Of a stretch of DNA of 10,373 nucleotides, positions 5,783 to 10,373 are shown piece by piece. Every line of letters begins with the position of its first letter. Positions within the stretch are counted from its first letter, which is position 1. Below the pieces are notes generated by a model that made no database searches, was not told where the DNA came from, and saw only the letters and a program-made list of their open reading frames with translations. The translations under genes and the position numbers were made by a program. The stretch comes from an uncultured Caryophanales bacterium (GTDB taxonomy: Bacteria; Bacillota_I; Bacilli_A; RFN20; CAG-826): contig CAMKAQ010000019.1 of the NCBI GenBank assembly GCA_946410525.1, positions 1 through 10,373 of the forward strand, read 5' to 3'.

Positions 5783-5785
5783 GCA
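5777..5785 (-). promoter_or_regulatory. Extended -10 promoter of the dehydrogenase gene
   Basis: TGCTACAAT gives TGn plus TACAAT (5 of 6). No good -35 is found at 17 bases, which the extended -10 may compensate. The predicted start near 5770 leaves a leader of about 18 bases with GAGGTGG. Confidence 0.55.
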
Positions 5786-5833
5786 AGATTTCTCAGCAAA
5801 ATGATTAAGGACGCATTAGATTGTTTTTCTCGT

Positions 5834-5864
5834 CAAAAAAAGGACTGACAATCATATCAGTCCT
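5834..5864 (-). terminator. Terminator of tRNA-Glu, shared hairpin family copy 3
   Basis: AGGACTGA (5841-5848) and TCAGTCCT (5857-5864) form a perfect stem; on the minus strand a run of seven T follows. It begins about 12 bases after the tRNA CCA end. It differs from the hairpin at 4658-4681 in one base. Confidence 0.9.
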
Positions 5865-5875
5865 AAATTTTCGAT

Positions 5876-5950
5876 TGGTGACCCAGCCGGGAATCGAACC
5901 CGGGATTCAACCTTGAGAGGGTTGCGTCTTAGCCGCTTGACCACAGGGCC
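5876..5950 (-). tRNA. tRNA-Glu (anticodon CTC)
   Basis: A 75-nt cloverleaf with encoded CCA. It begins GGCCCTG, with D-arm GGTC...GAC. The anticodon stem is CAACC/GGTTG with loop CTCTCAA, so the anticodon CTC (5915-5917) reads GAG. The T-arm is CCGGG-TTCGATT-CCCGG, and the 3' acceptor strand is CTGGGTC plus ACCA. Acceptor pair 6-67 is U-U, the only mismatch in that stem. The overall sequence is close to the Bacillus tRNA-Glu type. It sits 70 bases after gltX, which makes the enzyme that charges it. Confidence 0.95.
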
Positions 5951-5959
5951 GTGCCACAT

Positions 5960-5988
5960 ATTAAAGCATTGACGCTCTAACTTTTCAA
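5960..5988 (-). promoter_or_regulatory. Promoter of tRNA-Glu
   Basis: TTGAAA (5983-5988) and TTTAAT (5960-5965) lie exactly 17 bases apart. The predicted start near 5953 leaves only a few bases before the mature 5' end at 5950, so the pre-tRNA leader would be very short. Confidence 0.75.
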
Positions 5989-6020
5989 TAGTGGCGAAGC
6001 AAATTTAACTAACTCTATCT

Positions 6021-7667
6021 TTAGATAGCGTTCTTTAAGCGCTTCATGACCCTCTCTTTTCCAAGAATCTCAATGACTTCGTGGAGGTTTGGAGAGTCTT
6101 TCTGACCGGTGATGGCGATACGGATGATCTCCGCGGCATCGGAGATGTTTCCTTTATAGGCATCTGGGTTGGCTTTGTAGTCTTTGTTGGCGATGGCGAA
6201 GCCTTTGGCGGCAGCGACTTCTTTGACGCTGTTCCACCACTCAGACTCACCTGCGCCATAAAGCATCTTATCGGCGACTTCGGACATGAATTCCTTAAGG
6301 AAGGCTTTGTCATATTTCTCATTGAATGGGAGTTCTGGATGTTTCTCGAACTCATCATCATAGAAGAACCAGGTAGCTGGCTCGATGTCGCCATATTTGG
6401 CGTAGTCTTTTCTTGGGTTTGGACGGTCTTTCTCGATGTTGAGAATCTTGGAGAAGTATTCAAGGTCATCATTCATCTTCTTTAATAAGGATGGGGAATT
6501 CTTCTCTGCCCATTCCTTGACCGCTTTGAGGAGCTCCTCTTTTGGAGTGGCGGCAAGGACTTCCTTGCAGAAGTAATTGAGCTTGCCTTCATCGAAGAGG
6601 GCGCCGTCTAAGGACATCTTCTTGAAAGCGAAGGTGAATTTGCTGACATCAAGTGACTTGTTGGCGATGGTCCACTCCTCGAAATTGGAGTTAGCGATCG
6701 ACATAAGGTAAACGAGAAGTCCCTTTGGAGGATAGCCGGCCTTGAGGAAGTAAGAGACGGCGGCCTCTGGGTCTTTTCTCTTGGAGAGCTTTCTCTTGTT
6801 GCCATGGTCAAGCTTCATGATGACTGGCAAGTGAGCGTATTTAGGGCCTTTCCAGCCTAAATCGCGGAAAAGCTGAATGTGGATTGGGGTAGATGGGATC
6901 CACTCCTCACCACGGGTGACGACGGTCGTTCTCATGAAGTGATCGTCGACGACGTGGGCGAAGTGATAGGTTGGGAGGCCATCGGACTTCATGATGACGA
7001 TATCGACATCATTGTCAGCGAGTTCGAGCTCGCCTCTGATCGCGTCCTTGAACTTGATCTTCTTATCGTGGTCGCCCATCGATTTATAACGGATGACCCA
7101 TGGGGTTCCGGCTTTGATTTTCTCGATCTGCTCATCGACGGTGAGCTTGCGGTCTCTCGCGTATGGGCCATAGTAGCCTGGGAGGATCTTATTGGCTTCT
7201 TGGAAGTCCCTGATCTTCTGGAGGTCTTCTGCGCTGCAGAAATCTGGATAGGCCTTTCCTTCGGCGATGAGGTGTTTGATGACGACCTTATAGATGTCGG
7301 CACGGACGCTTTGCTGATATGGGCCATAAGCGCCTTTATCGCCATCAGGGAAATACCCCTCATCAGCGATGATGCCAAACTCAGCGAGCTGGTCGATGAG
7401 CTCATCGGCACTGCCGGCGATGGTTCTCTTGGTGTCGGTATCCTCTAAACGGAACATGTAGACGCCTTGGCTTTGCTTCGCATAGGTGTATGCGATGAAG
7501 GCGGTAAATAAAGAACCGGTGTGTAAGAAACCAGTTGGCGATGGGGCGAAACGAGTCACCTGAGCGCCTTCTGGGAGGTTGCGTAATGGGTATTCTTTCT
7601 CAAGGTCATCGATGGTCTTCGTGACGTCTGGGAATAAGAGGTTTGCGAGGTCTAAATAGGTTGCCAT
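6021..7667 (-). CDS. gltX: Glutamyl-tRNA synthetase
   Basis: A 548-residue class I aminoacyl-tRNA synthetase that joins glutamate to tRNA-Glu in the cytoplasm. The ATP-binding HIGH-type motif is FAPSPTGFLHTGS, with HTGS at 49-52; the KMSKS-type motif is KLSKR at 293-297. VTRGEEWIPSTPIHIQLF and YHFAHVVDDH are typical of the GluRS catalytic core. The length is above the roughly 480 of many GluRS but fits the longer clostridial-type enzymes of about 550. I start at ATG 7667 (MATYLD), eight bases after AAGGAG. A GTG three codons upstream overlaps that Shine-Dalgarno sequence and is rejected. Whether the enzyme also charges tRNA-Gln (non-discriminating type) cannot be told here. No terminator was seen after the stop, so transcripts may run into the tRNA-Glu gene 70 bases downstream. 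Confidence 0.97.
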   Translation of the reverse strand: MATYLDLANLLFPDVTKTIDDLEKEYPLRNLPEGAQVTRFAPSPTGFLHTGSLFTAFIAYTYAKQSQGVYMFRLEDTDTKRTIAGSADELIDQLAEFGIIADEGYFPDGDKGAYGPYQQSVRADIYKVVIKHLIAEGKAYPDFCSAEDLQKIRDFQEANKILPGYYGPYARDRKLTVDEQIEKIKAGTPWVIRYKSMGDHDKKIKFKDAIRGELELADNDVDIVIMKSDGLPTYHFAHVVDDHFMRTTVVTRGEEWIPSTPIHIQLFRDLGWKGPKYAHLPVIMKLDHGNKRKLSKRKDPEAAVSYFLKAGYPPKGLLVYLMSIANSNFEEWTIANKSLDVSKFTFAFKKMSLDGALFDEGKLNYFCKEVLAATPKEELLKAVKEWAEKNSPSLLKKMNDDLEYFSKILNIEKDRPNPRKDYAKYGDIEPATWFFYDDEFEKHPELPFNEKYDKAFLKEFMSEVADKMLYGAGESEWWNSVKEVAAAKGFAIANKDYKANPDAYKGNISDAAEIIRIAITGQKDSPNLHEVIEILGKERVMKRLKNAI

Positions 7668-7695
7668 AAAAATCACTCCTTAAAGAAGCGAGAAG

Positions 7696-7701
7696 ATTAT
7701 A
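7696..7701 (-). promoter_or_regulatory. -10 box of gltX
   Basis: A perfect TATAAT lies on the minus strand, with a start predicted near 7689 and a leader of about 22 bases containing AAGGAG. The -35 region is T-rich (TGGTTT at 17 bases) and weak. The leader is too short for a T-box. Confidence 0.6.
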
Positions 7702-7706
7702 AATCA

Positions 7707-7716
7707 CGTGCGCACG
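7707..7716. promoter_or_regulatory. Perfect palindrome in the gltX promoter spacer
   Basis: CGTGCGCACG is a ten-base perfect palindrome, GC-rich within AT-rich surroundings, between the -10 and -35 of gltX. Its place fits a regulator site, but no regulator is suggested by the sequence. Confidence 0.3.
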
Positions 7717-7745
7717 AAAAACCACAAAACTATAGCGAAAACCGC

Positions 7746-7774
7746 TTGCACTTAGATAGGGAGTTTCATATAAT
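7746..7774 (+). promoter_or_regulatory. Promoter of tRNA-Gly
   Basis: A perfect TATAAT (7769-7774) has TTGCAC (7746-7751) 17 bases upstream. The predicted start near 7781 is about 18 bases before the mature tRNA 5' end. Confidence 0.75.
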
Positions 7775-7798
7775 ACTACTCGCGCCACAAAAGGCGAT

Positions 7799-7872
7799 GC
7801 AGGTGTAGTTCAATGGTAGAACATTACCTTGCCAAGGTAAATACACGGGTTCGATTCCCGCCACTTGCTCCA
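7799..7872 (+). tRNA. tRNA-Gly (anticodon GCC)
   Basis: A 74-nt cloverleaf with encoded CCA. Acceptor GCAGGTG pairs with CACTTGC (one G-U). The anticodon stem is TTACC/GGTAA with loop TTGCCAA, giving anticodon GCC (7831-7833). The T-arm is CGGGTTCGATTCCCG. It reads GGC/GGU codons. It is a stand-alone gene, divergent from gltX, with its own promoter and terminator. Confidence 0.96.
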
Positions 7873-7882
7873 TTTATAAAAC

Positions 7883-7911
7883 AATCCCGATTTGCTCGGG
7901 ATTTTTTATTT
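7883..7911 (+). terminator. Terminator of tRNA-Gly
   Basis: AATCCCGA (7883-7890) and TCGGGATT (7896-7903) form a perfect eight-base stem around TTTGC, followed by TTTTATTTT. It begins 11 bases after the tRNA. Confidence 0.93.
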
Positions 7912-7915
7912 TCTA

Positions 7916-7947
7916 AAGAAAAAGAAGGCCGTTTTGCAGGCCTTCTT
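7916..7947 (-). terminator. Terminator of the GntR-ABC operon
   Basis: On the minus strand AAGAAGGCC (7939-7947) pairs perfectly with GGCCTTCTT (7922-7930) around TGCAAAAC, followed by TTTCTTT. It starts about 13 bases after the permease stop and faces the tRNA-Gly terminator. Confidence 0.9.
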
Positions 7948-7959
7948 CGGAAGGATTTC

Positions 7960-9090
7960 TTAATAATAGTAATAGTTGTTTGGGTTGATGGCGCGGGTTA
8001 TACCAAACATCGCTACACCTACAATGATGCCAGCGCTGATTGCGATCGCAAACCTGATCCAATCGTCTTTCCTGAATTTCGCTTTTCTCCTGACGATGAA
8101 GATGGCGACGAAATAGAAGACGGAGAGCAAGAAGTAAGCGAATGCGAAGAGGATGAACTCGTAAGCGTACACGGAATACCCGTTGCAAAGATCAGCCATA
8201 ACGAGTTGGGTCATCAAAGCGAAGGAAAGCATAAACATCAAAGTCATGGAGTTGACCACGCCAAATCTTTGAGGGATGACGGTTCCAAGGTTCTCGCTCT
8301 TGATTTTCTTGAATTCGAAGAAGGCAAGGACGACCATGCCACCCCAGAAAAGGAACTGGCAAAGGAAGGCAATCATGGCGCTCCCAAATATTTCTAACGA
8401 TTCTGCGTTAAAACCATAGGAAATGGCATACATGAGGGCTTTTTCAAAAACCTCACTCTGGGAGAGCCAATTAGGTGCTTCGCTAGTAAACATGCTAAAC
8501 AAATTGCTGAAAGAAGTGAATGAGCCGCCGACGAGGGAATATAAGAACCCTGGGAGGGCGTTCACAATGAGAAGCATGACAACAGCCTGGAAGCCGCTAT
8601 TGGCGACGCTAACCGCGAAAGTGCTCGATAAGAAGGTGATGACGCAAGCCAAATAGAGAAGAGGGAGACCAAGAAGGTCGGCTTCGAACGTTCCTAAGGC
8701 ACTGTAACCGTTTCCTAAGGCGTTGCAAAGGCCACAGCCAATAGCGTAGCCAGACACAAGAAGAGTAGTGATAAGAGCTAGCCCGAAGAGTCCCTCGGTG
8801 ATGAAAGCTTGTCTTCTATTCATCGGCATCGAAAGGATGACATCGCTTCTGTTTTTGCTGTAATAGCGGGTATGCATCAATAATGGCAACAAGCCAGATA
8901 AGAAGATGCAGAATGGACCCATAACCAGCATGTAACTCGAGAAGCCGATGAGCTGGATCCTAAATAGTAAGACAAAGAAAAGGTCGATGACGAAGGGGAT
9001 GGCGATTAGGGAGATGGCGAAGAGGGTGATATAGACCGTGGCGATAGGCCAGAAGCTCTTCATCAAATATCTGAAATACTTCTTGCTCAT
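7960..9090 (-). CDS. ABC-2-type permease subunit
   Basis: A 376-residue integral membrane protein, most likely the membrane part of the exporter energised by the ATPase encoded just upstream. I count about eight to nine hydrophobic segments, near residues 14-40, 50-72, 104-124, 140-162, 166-186, 232-256, 284-304, 312-338 and 345-368. The cytoplasmic loop after the second segment, RYYSKNRSDVILSMPMNRRQ (75-94), resembles the 'SLP(I/V)sR' coupling loop of ABC-2 permeases in bacitracin- and Ytr-type systems. The C-terminus ends NPNNYYYY, a curious tyrosine run. Its ATG overlaps the ATPase stop as ATGA, so translation is coupled. The substrate is unknown; the family includes peptide-antibiotic and envelope-stress exporters. 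Confidence 0.85.
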   Translation of the reverse strand: MSKKYFRYLMKSFWPIATVYITLFAISLIAIPFVIDLFFVLLFRIQLIGFSSYMLVMGPFCIFLSGLLPLLMHTRYYSKNRSDVILSMPMNRRQAFITEGLFGLALITTLLVSGYAIGCGLCNALGNGYSALGTFEADLLGLPLLYLACVITFLSSTFAVSVANSGFQAVVMLLIVNALPGFLYSLVGGSFTSFSNLFSMFTSEAPNWLSQSEVFEKALMYAISYGFNAESLEIFGSAMIAFLCQFLFWGGMVVLAFFEFKKIKSENLGTVIPQRFGVVNSMTLMFMLSFALMTQLVMADLCNGYSVYAYEFILFAFAYFLLSVFYFVAIFIVRRKAKFRKDDWIRFAIAISAGIIVGVAMFGITRAINPNNYYYY

Positions 9091-9956
9091 AACATTTCCC
9101 TCTCTTTGTTGTAGATGAAGGCCTCTTCGACAGTAAGTGGAACAATGTCGAGCATGAGAGGCTTATATTGGGAGAAGAAAGCACGGATTCTCACTTCGGT
9201 CTCATCTGTGACGATGACGAGGAAGTGACCATCGCGCTTAACCATAAGAGGCTTAAGGGCGGATAAGTCGGCTGGACCTTCGTCGTTGAAGGCAAGGTGG
9301 ACCTTGTGGAGGCTCTTGGCCTCGACGAAGTCATCGCTGATTTGGCCATTGTCGACAAGGGAATAGGAATCACAGATATCGCCAAGCTCACGAAGTGAAT
9401 GTGAGGCGATGACGACTGTGGTCTTTGGATTTTTGTCGATGAGTTCAATGAGGTCTTTCTTGAATTCGTTACGGCTATATGGATCAAGTCCGTCGAAAGC
9501 CTCATCGATGAGGATGATGTCAGCGTGTGAGGCAAGCGCAGCGGCAAGATAGGCCTTTCTTCTCATACCTTTTGAGAAGGAATTGAGAGGCTTATCGATG
9601 TCGACGTGATAGCGGATAAGATTCTTCTTGAATTCCTGGGCGGTAAAACCATCGAAGAAGATCGAATAAAGCATGGTCAGATCTTTGATGTGGGCGTTTT
9701 TGCCAAAGAACGGCTCATCGGCCAAGAAGAAGATCTTGGATTTGGCGTTTGGGTTCTCAAATATCTCTTCCCCATCGAGAAGGATACTGCCAGAGTCCGC
9801 TTTAAGGACGCCGGCGATGAGACGAAGAAGGGTCGATTTGCCAGCGCCGTTTTCACCGACGAGTCCATTGATGGAGCCGTCTTGGATTTTGGCGTTGCAA
9901 TTCTTAATGACGACCTGACCGTCGTATGACTTGGTCAGATTGGTTATCTCAATCAT
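9087..9956 (-). CDS. ABC transporter ATP-binding protein (YtrB/BcrA-like)
   Basis: A 289-residue ATPase subunit of an ABC exporter. Motifs in order: A-loop Tyr11, Walker A GENGAGKST (34-42), signature FSKGM (127-131, a changed LSGGQ as in related ATPases), Walker B IILIDE (147-152), D-loop GLD (156-158) and H-loop His186 (ASHS). The Q-loop position reads FFLADEPFF (76-84): the usual Gln is absent, with Asp80 near its place, similar to the 'EDP' seen in YtrB-type ATPases. The C-terminal 60 residues (ending VPLTVEEAFIYNKEREML) fit the Ytr/Bcr group. Its ATG overlaps the regulator stop as ATGA and is preceded by AAGGAG. With the permease it should form a transporter whose expression is controlled by the upstream GntR protein. 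Confidence 0.95.
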   Translation of the reverse strand: MIEITNLTKSYDGQVVIKNCNAKIQDGSINGLVGENGAGKSTLLRLIAGVLKADSGSILLDGEEIFENPNAKSKIFFLADEPFFGKNAHIKDLTMLYSIFFDGFTAQEFKKNLIRYHVDIDKPLNSFSKGMRRKAYLAAALASHADIILIDEAFDGLDPYSRNEFKKDLIELIDKNPKTTVVIASHSLRELGDICDSYSLVDNGQISDDFVEAKSLHKVHLAFNDEGPADLSALKPLMVKRDGHFLVIVTDETEVRIRAFFSQYKPLMLDIVPLTVEEAFIYNKEREML

Positions 9957-10324
9957 TGCTTTTCTCCTTTTTTGAGTTTTTGTAATGCGTCTTCGATTTG
10001 GGAAATGCCGATACCACTGGCAAGCAGCTCGGTCAAAGTCTTCTCTACATAAGAGGAAAGAAGGTCCACCTCTTCTTCTTTTTTCCTGTTCTCTTCCGGT
10101 GCCACGTAGATGCCTTTTTTAGGAAGGCTCACTAAATAACCCATATCCGTTAGGGCGAGATACGCACGCATAACAGTGTTTGGGTTGATGGTAAGGGAAA
10201 GAGCAAGCTCACGGACGGAAGGAAGCTTCTCCTGTGGCTTGAGGATACCCATCTCAATGTAGAGCTTGATTTGATCGACGATTTCCTCGAAGATCGGTTT
10301 TGTTCCAGTGAAATGAATCTGCAT
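9953..10324 (-). CDS. GntR-family regulator, YtrA subfamily
   Basis: A 123-residue transcription factor, the short YtrA type: an N-terminal winged helix-turn-helix with only a small C-terminal dimerisation part. MQIHFTGTKPIFEEIVDQIK (1-20) is the usual opening; LPSVRELALSL plus TINPNTVMRAYLAL (34-58) is the DNA-binding helix-turn-helix, and MGYLVSLPKKGIYVA (61-75) is the wing. Residues 80-123 are charged and likely helical. It is the first gene of the operon and probably represses itself and the exporter until a ligand or envelope stress relieves it, as known for YtrA-type systems. I start at ATG 10324. A TTG at 10345 lies on the -10 box and would add VQLVQL, which this family lacks. No Shine-Dalgarno sequence is seen before the ATG, so the message has a short leader with unusual initiation. 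Confidence 0.93.
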   Translation of the reverse strand: MQIHFTGTKPIFEEIVDQIKLYIEMGILKPQEKLPSVRELALSLTINPNTVMRAYLALTDMGYLVSLPKKGIYVAPEENRKKEEEVDLLSSYVEKTLTELLASGIGISQIEDALQKLKKGEKQ

Positions 10325-10325
10325 T

Positions 10326-10347
10326 AATTGTACCAACTGTACCAATT
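10326..10347. promoter_or_regulatory. Repeat-containing operator of the GntR-ABC operon
   Basis: Two TGTACCAA direct repeats (10329-10336 and 10338-10345) lie nine bases apart, nested in an inverted repeat AATTG...CAATT, and the two GTAC cores are also symmetric (GTAC-N5-GTAC). The site runs from the -10 to just before the ATG. This is the place and size expected of a YtrA-type operator, so self-repression is the likely role. Confidence 0.6.
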
Positions 10348-10350
10348 ATG
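10345..10350 (-). promoter_or_regulatory. -10 box of the GntR-ABC operon
   Basis: CATAAT lies on the minus strand with a start predicted near 10338, giving a leader of about 14 bases. The -35 would be at the last bases of the window (TGCATT at 17 bases) and is weak or lies partly outside. A second -10-like TACAAT closer to the ATG would put the start inside the gene and was not chosen. Confidence 0.5.
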
Positions 10351-10373
10351 CCAAAAAGCGATTCAAAAATGCA

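Noticed and set aside
6015..6028. Hairpin CTATC-TTTA-GATAG at the gltX stop as a terminator
   Set aside because: The stem has only five AT-rich pairs, the stop codon lies in the loop and no T-run follows.
6879..7448. Long plus-strand open frame (189 codons) inside gltX
   Set aside because: It is antisense to the conserved catalytic core of gltX, is rich in Asp/Ile/Val as expected from reading GAT/GTC-rich complementary codons, and has no convincing ribosome site. The same applies to 6081-6485.
7668..7676. GTG start three codons upstream for gltX
   Set aside because: The GTG overlaps the AAGGAG Shine-Dalgarno sequence that serves the ATG at 7667.
7677..7740. T-box leader upstream of gltX
   Set aside because: The leader is only about 22 bases and lacks the T-box sequence and specifier stem.
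7813..8397. Plus-strand open frame of 194 codons
   Set aside because: It starts within the tRNA-Gly gene, runs through two terminators and is antisense to the permease gene. It is a shadow frame.
10325..10345. TTG start for the GntR regulator
   Set aside because: It lies on the -10 box and adds residues not found in the family; the ATG at 10324 gives the standard YtrA-type beginning.
10329..10345. Short repeat array
   Set aside because: Only two eight-base copies; this is an operator-like site rather than a CRISPR or tandem-repeat locus. No CRISPR array is visible anywhere in the window.

Overview
The window looks like chromosomal DNA from a Firmicutes-type bacterium of moderate GC, plausibly an uncultured gut member of the Bacilli or Erysipelotrichia. 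The support is Shine-Dalgarno sequences of the GGAGG type, Rho-independent terminators, tRNA genes that encode their CCA end, Bacillus-like tRNA-Glu and YtrA-type regulator sequences, and Gram-positive-style lipoproteins. UGA is used as a stop. The taxonomic placement is inference only.

Left part (1-3340): a surface-lipoprotein cluster. Two tandem paralogous lipoproteins of unknown function (147-1019 and 1104-2021, minus strand) and the first codons of a third gene (1-20, minus) are each preceded by the same promoter-like motif, TGARC-N17/18-YGTC, placed 21-25 bases from the start codon. This looks like an ECF-sigma-type promoter and suggests one small regulon. Facing away on the plus strand is a putatively highly expressed lipoprotein with a Ser/Thr/Pro linker, an InlB-type (Flg_new) repeat and an unrecognised C-terminal domain. 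It has a very good sigma-A promoter and a strong terminator.

Middle part (3346-5864): three minus-strand metabolic genes, a GNAT acetyltransferase, a maltose/galactoside-type hexapeptide acetyltransferase and a D-lactate-type 2-hydroxyacid dehydrogenase with an odd four-cysteine tail. Between the two acetyltransferases lies a roughly 95-nt stretch with its own promoter, a predicted branched fold and a terminator; it may be a small RNA or a leader attenuator of the GNAT gene. Three terminators here and beside the tRNA-Glu gene share almost the same 24-nt hairpin.

Translation block (5876-7911): gltX (glutamyl-tRNA synthetase) lies just upstream of a tRNA-Glu(CTC) gene on the minus strand, and a divergent tRNA-Gly(GCC) gene has its own promoter and terminator.

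Right part (7916-10373): a tightly coupled minus-strand operon, GntR/YtrA-type regulator, ABC ATPase and ABC-2-like permease, joined by two ATGA overlaps and closed by a terminator. A repeat-rich palindrome between the regulator's -10 box and its start codon suggests autoregulation. The operon most resembles Ytr/Bcr-type exporters linked to cell-envelope stress, but the substrate cannot be read from the sequence. No mobile element, CRISPR array or clear phage feature was seen.
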